Part shown: one piece after another, positions 44,380-52,868 of the stretch | Numbering within the stretch: position 1 is the stretch's first letter | How the letters are laid out: each line of letters begins with the position of its first letter | NCBI GenBank assembly: GCA_000474255.1 | Contig: BATO01000011.1 | Location: 55,728-119,727, forward strand | Direction: 5' to 3' | DNA length: 64,000 nt | DNA from: Aquipseudomonas alcaligenes MRY13-0052 | GTDB lineage: Bacteria; Pseudomonadota; Gammaproteobacteria; Pseudomonadales; Pseudomonadaceae | The notes under the pieces: model-generated | What the model was told of the DNA's origin: nothing | The model's input: only the letters and a program-made list of their open reading frames with translations | Databases searched by the model: none | Made by a program: the position numbers and the translations under genes

Positions 44380-45411
44380 TCAATACAGATGCTTGAGGTC
44401 GTGCCGCACCACCGCGTCCACCACCAGGGTGGTGGCCTTGCCCAGCAGGCCGGTGCCGTTCATGTGTTCGGCCAGCATTTTCGGGAAGGAGGGGATGTCG
44501 CTCGGCGCCAGGTGGGTTTCCGGGCGCCACAGGCCGGCTTCGACCAGCTCGGGCGCCTCGACGAAGGCGAAGCGCTCCACTTCCACCAGGGTGCCCAGCA
44601 CCGGGGCCTTGCCGTTCACCGAGAGCGGGCCCAGCAGCTGCGGGTCGGCGCTCACCTGGGCGCGGCCGGTGACACTGAGCACGGTCGCCGAGCCCGGCAG
44701 CAGGAAGGCCAGCTTCAGTTCGTCGCAGGCGAGGATGTTGCTCAGCGACACCGCCACCTTGTTGCCCGGCCGCTCGGGGATCAGCAGCCATTGTCCATCG
44801 ATGACGCCGATGAAGCCTTCCGGGTCGCCGCGTGGCGAAATCTCGGTGGCGCCCTCGGCGTTGCGCGTCAGCATCAGCAGGTAGGGCGAACGGGCGATGA
44901 AAGCCTGCGCGGCGCCGGAGAGCGCGCCTTCGCCCCGTTCGGCCGGCCACCCGTCGAGGTGTTCGCGTGGCGTCCAGAAATCCGCCCGCACCATGGCCCG
45001 CGAGCAGTGCAGGAACAGCGCATCGGCCTGGAACTCCAGCACCACGCCTGCCTCCACACCCCGTGGATGGCAGCGGCCATTGGCGCGCAGGGCGAAACCG
45101 ATGCCCGGCATGATGAAGAGCAGGCTGCAGGGCCTGGGCGTCTGGCCGTCGATCCTGGGCAGGTGCAGGCCGGATGGCCAGGCGAGGCGGATGCGGTTGC
45201 CTTCGGCGAGGATCACCGGCGTGGCGTGCAGGTCGAGGAAGGCGATGTCGCTGTCGGCGCCAGCCAGGCCGACGGTGCAGACGCTGGCGTTGCGGATGAT
45301 GGTCAGGCAATGGGCGTCGATCACCGGTTGCAGGCGTTTCTTCATCAGCGCGGGTGGCTCGCTGATCAGCTGGCGCAGGGCGCTGAGGGATTGGATGCGG
45401 TGGTTGGGCAT
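44380..45411 (-). CDS. PPOX-class FMN-dependent protein with tandem domains
   Basis: 343-aa protein built of two split-barrel (pyridoxamine-phosphate-oxidase-like) domains. The second half (about 168-310) matches the DR_2398-type PPOX pattern: FIARSPYLLMLTRN, ISPRGDPEGFIGVIDG, LIPERPGNKVAVSLSNIL. The first half (about 25-160) repeats the layout with decayed motifs, ending LFLHCSRAMVRADFWTPRE, which is the usual domain end. It may bind FMN or heme and reduce small molecules; function unknown. Start at ATG 45411. No clear operon partner; the gene upstream is divergent. Confidence 0.82.
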   Translation of the reverse strand: MPNHRIQSLSALRQLISEPPALMKKRLQPVIDAHCLTIIRNASVCTVGLAGADSDIAFLDLHATPVILAEGNRIRLAWPSGLHLPRIDGQTPRPCSLLFIMPGIGFALRANGRCHPRGVEAGVVLEFQADALFLHCSRAMVRADFWTPREHLDGWPAERGEGALSGAAQAFIARSPYLLMLTRNAEGATEISPRGDPEGFIGVIDGQWLLIPERPGNKVAVSLSNILACDELKLAFLLPGSATVLSVTGRAQVSADPQLLGPLSVNGKAPVLGTLVEVERFAFVEAPELVEAGLWRPETHLAPSDIPSFPKMLAEHMNGTGLLGKATTLVVDAVVRHDLKHLY

Positions 45412-45777
45412 GGCGCGGCTCCTGATGGCGGATGCCCCGATGCTAGGGCCGCGCCGCCCGCAGCGGCATGGCGCGCGGTTTCAATCCACATGGCGTTCGG
45501 TTGCAATCGCCTCGCAGGGCTGTCTAGCTGCATATGGCAACCTGAAACGCCCGTGCCAGAGCTTGTGCAGCACTCGCCACTGTGACGGAAAGCAATATGT
45601 GTGACGGGCGTTGCGTTCAGACTGTGCGGCAGATCCGGACCCGGTGCCCGCCAGGGGCGGTGGGAGGCAGCGCCATGTCGCTGTCGCGCACCTGGCAACC
45701 AAGGGGCACTGTGAGAATCCGGGCAGCGCCGCGGTCGACCCGTGGCCACACCGCCAATCGACAATAAGGAATGCTCC

Positions 45778-46809
45778 ATGGATGTTGCTGTACGACGTGC
45801 CCTCGGTTTCCTCCTGGCCTGCGCCAGCCTGCCCGCCTCGGCGGAGTTCGTCACGGTGATCACCTTCGGTGGCGCCAACAAGGACGTGCAGAAGGAAGCC
45901 TTCTTCAAGCCCTTCAAGGCGAGCACCGGCAACGCCGTGGTGCACGGCTCGTACAACGGCGACCTGGACAAGCTCAAGCACATGGTCGAACTCAGGCACG
46001 TGACATGGGACGTGGTGGAGATGGAGGCGCCGGAACTGGCGCGCGGTTGCGAGGAGGGGCTGTTCGAGAAGCTCGATCCGGCCTTCCTCGGCAACCCCGG
46101 CGATTTCGTGCCTGGCACCATCCAGCCCTGCGGTATCGGCATCTTCGTCTGGTCCACGGTGCTCGCCTATGACTCGGCGAAGATCAAGAACGCCCCCAGC
46201 GGCTGGAGCGATTTCTGGGATCTGCGCAAATACCCCGGCAAGCGCGGCCTGCGCCATGGCGCCAAGTACAACCTCGAGTTCGCCCTGATGGCCGATGGCG
46301 TCGCGGCGAAGGACGTCTACCAGGTGCTGGACACCCCGGCCGGCGTCGAGCGCGCCTTCCGCAAGCTCGACGAGATCAAGTCCAGCATCGTCTGGTGGAA
46401 GGCCGGCGCCGAACCGGTACGCGCCCTGCAGGAGGGCAAGGTGGCCATGAGCGCCGCCTACAACGGCCGCATCGCCACCGCGCAGAAGGAAACCCGCTCC
46501 CTGGCCATGGTCTGGACCGGCAGCATCTACGACTTCGACTACTGGGCCCTGCCCAAGGGCTCGTGGAAGGGCGACCTGGCCAAGACCTTCGTCGCCTTCG
46601 CCAGCCAGCCGGAACGCCAGAAGGCCTTCGCCGAAGGCATCTCCTACAGCCCGGTGAACAACAAGGCGATCGCCATGATCGACCCCGCCATCGCCGCCAC
46701 CCTGCCCACCGCCCCGCAGAACATCAGCGGCGCCCTGCCGATGAGCGTGAAGTTCTGGGCCGCCCACGGCGAACTGGAGCAGCGCTTCGAGAACTGGGTG
46801 AAGAACTGA
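45778..46809 (+). CDS. Periplasmic solute-binding protein (spermidine/putrescine-like)
   Basis: 343-aa ABC-type binding protein with signal peptide (about 1-22, ending LPASA). The mature part begins EFVTVITFGGANKDVQKEAFF; typical landmarks of the PotD-like/SBP_bac_8 group follow (GWSDFWDLRKYPGKRGLRHGA, YDFDYWALPKGSWKGDLAK). No transporter subunits lie alongside. Ligand unknown; polyamine- or organic-amine-like by family. The ATG at 45778 has AAGGA six bases upstream and alone gives a proper signal peptide. The 366 bases upstream, between it and the divergent PPOX gene, show no repeats or obvious operator. Confidence 0.88.
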   Translation: MDVAVRRALGFLLACASLPASAEFVTVITFGGANKDVQKEAFFKPFKASTGNAVVHGSYNGDLDKLKHMVELRHVTWDVVEMEAPELARGCEEGLFEKLDPAFLGNPGDFVPGTIQPCGIGIFVWSTVLAYDSAKIKNAPSGWSDFWDLRKYPGKRGLRHGAKYNLEFALMADGVAAKDVYQVLDTPAGVERAFRKLDEIKSSIVWWKAGAEPVRALQEGKVAMSAAYNGRIATAQKETRSLAMVWTGSIYDFDYWALPKGSWKGDLAKTFVAFASQPERQKAFAEGISYSPVNNKAIAMIDPAIAATLPTAPQNISGALPMSVKFWAAHGELEQRFENWVKN

Positions 46810-46828
46810 TCCCCGCACGGAGCTGACC

Positions 46829-47024
46829 TGCGTGGATGACGCTTTTTCATCCACCAGCGGTGTCGCCTGTGAGCACGAAATGGTGGACGGGTGAGGCGTC
46901 GTCCACCCTACGGTCGGCGTGTACGAAGTTGGTCGGTGCGTAGGGTGGATGGCGCTCTTTCCATCCACCAGCGGTGCTGCATGTGAGTACGAACGGTGGA
47001 CGGGTGAAGCGTCGTTCACCCTAC
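46829..47024. repeat. Two REPIN-like elements with 28-bp spacer
   Basis: First doublet about 46829-46911 (left end lacks GTAGG; right end GTCCACCCTAC). Second doublet 46940-47024 with left arm GTAGGGTGGATGGCGCT and right end GTTCACCCTAC. They are separated by the same 28-bp spacer found at 23578-23605 and 26352-26379. The last three element bases on the minus strand form the stop codon of the HxlR gene. Confidence 0.85.
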
Positions 47025-47383
47025 GGTTGCGGGTGCTCCGGCGTGGGGGCTTCGGTGTCCTCACGCGGCGGTCTTGCCTTGAGCCAGAGGCCGAATTCCT
47101 TGACCACTTCCACCACCTTGCGCAGGCGCTGGCCGTCTTCGGTGAGCTGGTATTCCACCCGCACCGGCACTTCCGGGTAGACGGTGCGCAGCACCATGCC
47201 GGCCTCTTCCAGGGCGCGCAGATCGAGGGTGAGCATGCGCTGGGAGATGTGCGGGATGTCGCGGCGCAGGTCGTTGAAGCGCTTGGGGCCGTCCAGCAGG
47301 TAGGACACCAGCAGCAGGCGCCAGCGGCCGCCGAGCAGGTGCATGGCTTCCTCCACCGAGCAGCCGGATACGTTCTTCTTCAT
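47021..47383 (-). CDS. HxlR-family transcriptional regulator
   Basis: 120-aa winged-helix regulator of the HxlR family. It starts MKKNVSGCSVEEAMHLLGGRW, with the family's conserved N-terminal cysteine C8 (redox/electrophile-sensing in YodB-like members). The wing motif FNDLRRDIPHISQRMLTLDLR and the tyrosine- and proline-containing VYPEVPVRVEYQLTEDG segment follow. Divergent from a glutathione S-transferase gene with a dyad between them, so it likely controls that gene and itself. The stop TAG is provided by the GTAG end of the adjacent repeat element. Confidence 0.92.
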   Translation of the reverse strand: MKKNVSGCSVEEAMHLLGGRWRLLLVSYLLDGPKRFNDLRRDIPHISQRMLTLDLRALEEAGMVLRTVYPEVPVRVEYQLTEDGQRLRKVVEVVKEFGLWLKARPPREDTEAPTPEHPQP

Positions 47384-47392
47384 GGGGGTTCC

Positions 47393-47411
47393 AGGTATAT
47401 ATCTTGTACCT
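47393..47411. promoter_or_regulatory. HxlR operator candidate
   Basis: AGGTATATATCTTGTACCT: inverted repeat AGGTA-N9-TACCT located 10 bases before the HxlR start codon, in the 122-bp divergent space with the GST gene. Spacing fits HxlR-family sites. Confidence 0.55.
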
Positions 47412-47505
47412 AAGCTACAGATTTCTCCCTTCTTCAAAAAGAGAACCGCTGCGTCGATACTCCCGCCGCGCCCCCATTCCGGGGTGGCCCGTGCAAGGAG
47501 TCGCC

Positions 47506-48108
47506 ATGAAGCTGTACTACGCCCCCCGTACCTGTTCGCTGTCGCCGCATATCGTGCTGCTGGAGCTGGGCCTGCCGTTCGAGGCGGTCCGTGTGGATAA
47601 CCGCAGCAAGCTCACCGAACACGGCGACGATTTCCTCGTCATCAACCCCAAGGGCTACGTCGCCGCGCTGCAGCTGGACAATGGCGAGGTGCTCACCGAG
47701 GGCACGGCCATCGTCCAGTACCTGGCCGACCTGCGACCGGAAAGCGGGCTCGCGCCGGCCAACGGCACCCTGCAGCGGGTGCGCCTGCAGGAGTGGCTGA
47801 ACTTCATCTCCGGGGAGATCCACGCCGGCATGAGCCCGCTGTTCAACGCGGCGATCCCGGAGGAGGTGAAGGCGATCTTCCGTGCGCGGCTGTTCAAGCG
47901 CTTCGATTACCTAGAAAGCGTGCTGGGCCAGGCCGACTACCTGCTGGACGGGCGCTTCGGCGTGGCCGATGCCTACCTGTTCACCGTGCTCGGCTGGGTG
48001 GATTTCTTCGCCATCGAGCTGGCGCCCTGGCCGGCGCTAGCGGCGTTCCGGGCACGCATCGGGGCGCGGCCGCAGGTGCAGGCCGCGATGCGCGCCGAGG
48101 CCACCTGA
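47506..48108 (+). CDS. Glutathione S-transferase, beta class
   Basis: 200-aa cytosolic GST. The N-terminal thioredoxin-fold domain is MKLYYAPRTCSLSPHIVLLE with the beta-class C10; the glutathione-site motif LTEGTAIVQYLAD is near residue 65. The C-terminal helical domain contains FGVADAYLFTVLGWVDF. It conjugates or reduces electrophiles and may protect against quinones or chlorinated compounds. Divergent HxlR regulator suggests induction by electrophile stress. ATG 47506 follows AAGGAG by six bases. Confidence 0.95.
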   Translation: MKLYYAPRTCSLSPHIVLLELGLPFEAVRVDNRSKLTEHGDDFLVINPKGYVAALQLDNGEVLTEGTAIVQYLADLRPESGLAPANGTLQRVRLQEWLNFISGEIHAGMSPLFNAAIPEEVKAIFRARLFKRFDYLESVLGQADYLLDGRFGVADAYLFTVLGWVDFFAIELAPWPALAAFRARIGARPQVQAAMRAEAT

Positions 48109-48180
48109 GGCGAGCCCCTGTGCGCTGGCGGCGATGCCTGCCAGGCGGTACTGTCCGCGCAGGAACAAGGAATGCCTGCC

Positions 48181-49209
48181 ATGAGCCCTACCAGCGTCTC
48201 CGCCCTTGCGGTGCTCGACCTGCATGACCTGCTGCTGCAACTGGGCGCCGTCGAGGTGGCGCAGTTGCAGGCGGCGGGGCTATCCCATGATCGCCTGCTG
48301 GCGTCGTGCGACCCGGCGCTGCCGTTGCAGGAACAGCGCCTGGACGAGCGCCAGTTGCTGGGGCTCTGGCAGCTGGCGGCGGGCAACCCGGCGTTGCCGC
48401 ATATCGGCGTGCTGATCGGCCAGGCGTTCAACCCGGAAAAGCGCGGCCTGCTGGCCAGCCTGTTGTTCCAGTGCGAATCGGTGGGGGAGGCGCTGTCGAC
48501 CTTCCTGCAGCACGGCGCGCTGATGAACCCCTCCGAACACTGGACCTCCCGCGACACCGATGGCTGCCTGTGCCTCGAACTGGCGTTCGCCGCCGGACGG
48601 GGTTATCCACAGGCGGCGGTGGAGCGCAGCCTGGTGGCGCTGGTGCGCTGGGGGCGGGAACTGGCGGGGGAGGGCTTCGCGCCGGAGCGGGTCGAGTTCG
48701 CCGGCCCGCGCCCCGCCTATGCGGAATATTTTGCCGAGGCGTTCGGTGCCGAGGTGCAGTTCGGCTGCGCCGCCAACCGCCTGTACCTCGCCCATGGGCA
48801 GCTCGCCCGCCCCATCCGCAGTTCCAACCCCTACCTCAAGACCCTGCTCGCGGAGCGCGCGCGAACGGCCCTGGAGCAGGTGAAGGCCGAGACGGACCTG
48901 GTCGAGCGGGTGCGCCTGATGATCCGCGCCGATCTCGCCGGCGGGCCGGGCATCGAGTCCCTCTGCGAGGCCCTGCACCTCAGCCGGCCGACCCTCTACC
49001 GCCGCCTGCGTGAGCAGGGCACCAGCTTCACCGAGCTGCTGGAGCAGGAGCGCAGCCAGCTGGCCTTGCAGCGGGTGCGCCAGGGTGACCCGCTGCAGGC
49101 GATCAGCGAGGCGCTGGGGTTCAAGGATGTGAGCACCTTCCACCGCGCCTTCCGGCGCTGGTTTGGCCATTCGCCGGGGGCGGCACGGCAGGGCGGGTCG
49201 GCGCCCTAG
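48181..49209 (+). CDS. AraC-family transcriptional regulator (AraC-N type)
   Basis: 342-aa regulator with an N-terminal Arabinose_bd-type domain (about 10-200; NPALPHIGVLIGQAFNPEKRG) and a C-terminal double HTH (about 235-330; IESLCEALHLSRPTLYRRLREQG and ALGFKDVSTFHRAFRRWFGHSPG). Members of this subfamily (OruR/ArgR/ToxR-like) control catabolic or lipid genes. The start at ATG 48181 is chosen because AAGGA lies nine bases before it, whereas the ATG at 48172 is too close to that site. Seventy-two bases behind the GST gene, so it may be separately transcribed. Target unknown. Confidence 0.88.
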   Translation: MSPTSVSALAVLDLHDLLLQLGAVEVAQLQAAGLSHDRLLASCDPALPLQEQRLDERQLLGLWQLAAGNPALPHIGVLIGQAFNPEKRGLLASLLFQCESVGEALSTFLQHGALMNPSEHWTSRDTDGCLCLELAFAAGRGYPQAAVERSLVALVRWGRELAGEGFAPERVEFAGPRPAYAEYFAEAFGAEVQFGCAANRLYLAHGQLARPIRSSNPYLKTLLAERARTALEQVKAETDLVERVRLMIRADLAGGPGIESLCEALHLSRPTLYRRLREQGTSFTELLEQERSQLALQRVRQGDPLQAISEALGFKDVSTFHRAFRRWFGHSPGAARQGGSAP

Positions 49210-49419
49210 CGAGGCGCTCATCCGCGGTGGCGAAACAGGGCTGGCGCATCGGACGACCGTTTTTTCTCCATCGGGTTCGAGCGCAGCGTGACGACCCGTC
49301 CGAAAGTTCAGTGCAGTTTGCATGGTCCACCCGGGGGTATCGTGCAAATTGCAACTGGCACATTGATGTCAAAGATATATAGGTCATTGAATTTTCTTAT
49401 TTTTTTCATTCAGCTCAAC

Positions 49420-49435
49420 TGGCACAGCGGGTGCA
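49420..49435 (+). promoter_or_regulatory. Possible sigma54 promoter
   Basis: TGGCACAGCGGGTGCA: GG and GC doublets ten bases apart, as in -24/-12 promoters, with one mismatch at the -12 TTGC. It lies 41 bases before the ATG of the 119-aa gene. The 266-bp gap upstream is AT-rich and has repeated TGCAA/TTGCA words (49311-49350). Confidence 0.35.
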
Positions 49436-49475
49436 ATGGTTTGAGCTCAAAGAAAAAAATAAGGGAGCAATGACA

Positions 49476-49835
49476 ATGCAGATCGCCATCAAAGAATTCT
49501 TCGACGCATTCCCCGGCTTCGAGGTGTCCATCAAGCCCCGTCCCGACGGCATGCTGCTGCTTACCCTGGGCAAGCAGGGCGAGGCCGCCATGAGCAAGGC
49601 CATCCAGAGCGATGCGGTGTTCTGCAAGGAACGTGTGCGTGGCCTGATCCGTGACGTGATGCGCGAGATGAAGCTGGCCTCCGGCGAGGTCACCTGGAAA
49701 GGCGAGGGCAATATCTGGCTTACCCGCGAGCTGCCCACCTTCACCGGCGGGCCGATCCAGATGACCGCCGCCAAGACCCTGGTGGAGCGCCGCAAACTGG
49801 AGCGCCAGAGCAACCGCCGCGCACTGGTGAGCTGA
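49476..49835 (+). CDS. Conserved-looking 119-aa protein of unknown function
   Basis: Small cytoplasmic protein MQIAIKEFFDAFPGFEVSIKP... with mixed charge and a lysine/arginine-rich C terminus (LVERRKLERQSNRRALVS), without signal peptide or membrane helix. No family recognised. GGGAG lies eight bases before ATG 49476; the earlier ATG at 49470 is too close to it. A possible sigma54 promoter precedes it. It stands 236 bases upstream of the bacteriophytochrome gene, on the same strand, and might share its regulation. Confidence 0.7.
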   Translation: MQIAIKEFFDAFPGFEVSIKPRPDGMLLLTLGKQGEAAMSKAIQSDAVFCKERVRGLIRDVMREMKLASGEVTWKGEGNIWLTRELPTFTGGPIQMTAAKTLVERRKLERQSNRRALVS

Positions 49836-50071
49836 GTTCCTCGGGCAACGTGCGCAGCAACCGTTAGGGAATTTTTCGCGATCCTTGCGCTCAATCCATC
49901 ATGAAATCCACGGCGATAAACCGGGTCGTTCGTCACGATTGTGGCGCCGCTTTCTGTTAGTTTGTCGCCCTTGAATCAATGGAATGCGCGGCTCCAGAAC
50001 GGCCGGCAACGGTCGCTGACCCCTTCGGTGAACCGGCGGGACGGCAGTGGGGCATCGAAGGAGATCGCGTT

Positions 50072-52336
50072 TTGACACCCAGCGACAGTGTCGCGGCACT
50101 GGCCACCGCAAGCGAGAACTGCGCGCGGGAAGCCATTCGCATACCCGGCAGCATCCAGCCACACGGCTTCATGCTGGTGTTCGACGAGGCCGATGGGCGC
50201 GTGGTCCAGGCCAGCGCCAACGTCGTCGATTGGCTCGGCCTGCCCGTCGAGGAACTACTCGGCCGCCGTTTCGACGAACTCCTGCAGGACAGCGAGGTGC
50301 TGCACAAGCACCTGGCGCAGCTGGATGACGGCGAGCACAAGCCCTTCCACATCGGCGATGTGCTGTTCACCTGTGGTGCCCGCGCCGGGCAGCCGACCGC
50401 GATGATGGTGCACCGCCACGATCAGGTGCTGATCGCCGAATTCGAGCCTGCCGCGGAGGGGGGCGCTGCCGAGGGCGGCATCTACCCCCTGTTGCGCGGT
50501 TTCATCGGTCGCCTGCAGGAGGCCGAAAGCATCGAGGCGCTCTGCCGCTTCGCAGTGGCCGAGCTCAAGCGCGTCACCGGCTTCGGTCGGGTCAAGGCCT
50601 ACAGTTTCGACGCCGAAGGCAACGGCCTGGTGCTGGCCGAGGAGGCCGATTCCGGCTACCCGCGCTACCTGGGCCTGTGCTTCCCTGCTTCCGACATTCC
50701 CCAGCAGGCCCGCGCGCTCTACTGCGCCAACCGCATCCGCGTGATCGAGGACGCCAACTACCAGCCTTCGCCCCTGCAGCCGGTGGACAACCCGCTCACC
50801 GGGCAGCCGCTGGACCTGAGTTTCGCCGCCCTGCGCAGCGTTTCCCCGGTGCACCTGCAGTACATGCGCAACATGGGCACGATGGCCTCGATGTCCATTT
50901 CCATCGTCGTCCGTGGCCGGCTCTGGGGGCTTATCTCCTGCCATGACGAGCAGCCCCGCACGGTGGGCTTCCAGACCCGCATCGCCTGCGAACTGATGGG
51001 CAGCGTGTTGTCGCTGCAGATCGAAAGCCGCGAAGCCCACGGCCAGACCCAGCGCCTGCTCGGCCTGCGCCAGCACATCGTGCACATGCTCTCGTCCATG
51101 GCCGACCGCGACAGCGTCGCCGCCGGCCTGCTGGCCTTGCCGGACACCTTCCTGGGGTTCGCTCGCGCCAGTGGCGCCGCGATCATTTCCGCCGCCCGTT
51201 GCGACCTGGTGGGGCAGACCCCGCCCGAGGCCCAGGTCAACGCCCTGGTGCATTGGCTGGCGCGGCGCGACGGCGAGGTTTTCCACACCGACAACATCGG
51301 CCGTGACATCACCGAGCTGCCCGAGCTGGCCCGCCACATTGGCGGCGTGCTGGCGGTGGCCATCTCGCAGATCCACTCCCATTACCTGCTGTGGTTCCGC
51401 CCGGAGCAAGTGCGCACCGTCGAGTGGGCCGGCAGGCCGGAGAAGAGCATCGGCCCAGGTGGCGCGCTCAACCCGCGCAGCAGCTTCGAGAGCTGGCAGG
51501 AGACGGTGAAGGGCTACTGCACACCCTGGGACCCGCTGGAGGTGGAAGGGGTTGCCGAATTGCGCACGGCGGTGCTCGGCATCGTGTTGCGCAAGGCCGA
51601 GGAGCTGGCCCAGCTGGCCGGCGAGTTGAAACGATCCAACAAGGAGCTGGAAGCCTTCTCCTACAGCGTTTCCCATGACCTGCGTGCGCCCCTGCGGCAC
51701 ATCGCCGGGTACGCCGAGCTGCTGGGTGAGTTCGAGGGCGAGCGCCTGTCCGAGCGCGGCCTGCGCTTCCTCGACCATATCGGCGAGTCGGCGCGTTTCG
51801 CCGGCACCCTGGTGGACAACCTGCTGAGTTTCTCGCAGATGGGCCGTGCTGCCCTGCGCCTCTCCGATGTCGACCTGCAGGCGCAGGTGGAGGCCATCCG
51901 CACCGAGATGGCGCCGGACTTCGAAGGGCGTCGCGTCGAGTGGCGCATCGAGGGGCTGCCGGTGGTCATCGCCGATGCCGCCTTCCTCCACCTGGCGATG
52001 CGCAACCTGCTGTCCAACGCCATCAAGTACAGCCGCGATCGCAGCCCATCGATCATCGAGGTCAGCGCCCGTGTCGAAGGCAACGAGGTGGTGGTGGCGG
52101 TGAGCGACAACGGCGTGGGGTTCGACATGGAGTACGCCGGCAAGCTGTTCGGCGTGTTCCAGCGCCTGCACCGCATGGAAGAGTTCGAAGGCACCGGCAT
52201 CGGCCTGGCCAGCGTGCGCCGCATCATCGAACGCCATGATGGCCGGGTCTGGGCCGAAGGCCGGTTGGACGAAGGCGCGACCTTCTATTTCGCACTGCCC
52301 CTGCGTGGGCAGGAAACACCGCAACAGCAACCATGA
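50072..52336 (+). CDS. bphP: Bacteriophytochrome histidine kinase
   Basis: Red/far-red light-sensing kinase of 754 aa. The biliverdin-attaching cysteine is C17 (ENCAREAIRIPGSIQPHG). PAS domain about 20-115; GAF about 140-310 with the PASDIP motif (D208); PHY about 320-510 (SISIVVRGRLWGLISCHD belongs to the GAF end). HisKA phospho-acceptor H535 in SVSHDLRAPLRH. HATPase with NLLSNAIKYS and GTGIGLASVRRII. A TTG at 50072 is preferred as start: GAAGGAG stands eight bases upstream, and this numbering matches characterised phytochromes; an ATG at 49979 would add 31 residues. First gene of an operon with a response regulator, a hybrid kinase and heme oxygenase. Confidence 0.94.
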   Translation: MTPSDSVAALATASENCAREAIRIPGSIQPHGFMLVFDEADGRVVQASANVVDWLGLPVEELLGRRFDELLQDSEVLHKHLAQLDDGEHKPFHIGDVLFTCGARAGQPTAMMVHRHDQVLIAEFEPAAEGGAAEGGIYPLLRGFIGRLQEAESIEALCRFAVAELKRVTGFGRVKAYSFDAEGNGLVLAEEADSGYPRYLGLCFPASDIPQQARALYCANRIRVIEDANYQPSPLQPVDNPLTGQPLDLSFAALRSVSPVHLQYMRNMGTMASMSISIVVRGRLWGLISCHDEQPRTVGFQTRIACELMGSVLSLQIESREAHGQTQRLLGLRQHIVHMLSSMADRDSVAAGLLALPDTFLGFARASGAAIISAARCDLVGQTPPEAQVNALVHWLARRDGEVFHTDNIGRDITELPELARHIGGVLAVAISQIHSHYLLWFRPEQVRTVEWAGRPEKSIGPGGALNPRSSFESWQETVKGYCTPWDPLEVEGVAELRTAVLGIVLRKAEELAQLAGELKRSNKELEAFSYSVSHDLRAPLRHIAGYAELLGEFEGERLSERGLRFLDHIGESARFAGTLVDNLLSFSQMGRAALRLSDVDLQAQVEAIRTEMAPDFEGRRVEWRIEGLPVVIADAAFLHLAMRNLLSNAIKYSRDRSPSIIEVSARVEGNEVVVAVSDNGVGFDMEYAGKLFGVFQRLHRMEEFEGTGIGLASVRRIIERHDGRVWAEGRLDEGATFYFALPLRGQETPQQQP

Positions 52337-52345
52337 GGATCGACG

Positions 52346-52807
52346 ATGCTCAAACCCATCCTTCTGATTGAAGACAACCCGCACGACCTCGAACTGACAC
52401 TCGTGGCCCTGGAGCGCAGCCAGCTCGCCAACGATGTGATCGTCCTGCGTGATGGCGCCGAGGCGCTCGACTACCTGTTCCGCCGCAACGCCTACGCCGG
52501 GCGCGACGACGGCAATCCGGCGGTGATGCTGCTGGACCTCAAGCTGCCCAAGATCGACGGCCTCGAGGTGCTCAAGACCGTGCGCGAAAGCGCCGAGCTG
52601 CGCAGCATCCCCGTGGTCATGCTCACCTCCTCGCGGGAGGAGCCCGACCTGGAGCGCGCCTACGCGCTGGGGGTGAACGCCTACGTGGTGAAACCGGTCG
52701 AATTCAAGGAATTCGTCGCGGCCATCTCCGACCTGGGCATCTTCTGGGCCGTGCTGAACGAGCCGCCGCCCGGCTCGCTGCGCCTCCAGCGCCGCCCGGT
52801 CACCTGA
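52346..52807 (+). CDS. Single-domain response regulator (Rcp1-like)
   Basis: 153-aa CheY-like receiver with no output domain. Phosphorylation site D64 (VMLLDLKLPKIDG), acidic pocket E9-D10, switch residue T in VVMLTSSREE and K in YVVKPVEF. The extended C terminus (FWAVLNEPPPG) is typical of phytochrome-linked Rcp1 regulators. It starts nine bases after bphP with GAGGA in front. It is expected to receive phosphate from BphP; the downstream target is not visible, although the hybrid kinase next door is a candidate partner. Confidence 0.93.
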   Translation: MLKPILLIEDNPHDLELTLVALERSQLANDVIVLRDGAEALDYLFRRNAYAGRDDGNPAVMLLDLKLPKIDGLEVLKTVRESAELRSIPVVMLTSSREEPDLERAYALGVNAYVVKPVEFKEFVAAISDLGIFWAVLNEPPPGSLRLQRRPVT

Positions 52808-52868
52808 ACCGCGACACCCGCCACACCTCGGCCTCGCGCCGGGAAACAGGAAGCCACGACGACCGTCC

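Noticed and set aside
49979..50071. Earlier ATG start for the bacteriophytochrome
   Set aside because: The TTG at 50072 has a strong GAAGGAG site and puts C17 and D208 at expected positions; the upstream 31 residues resemble no phytochrome N terminus.
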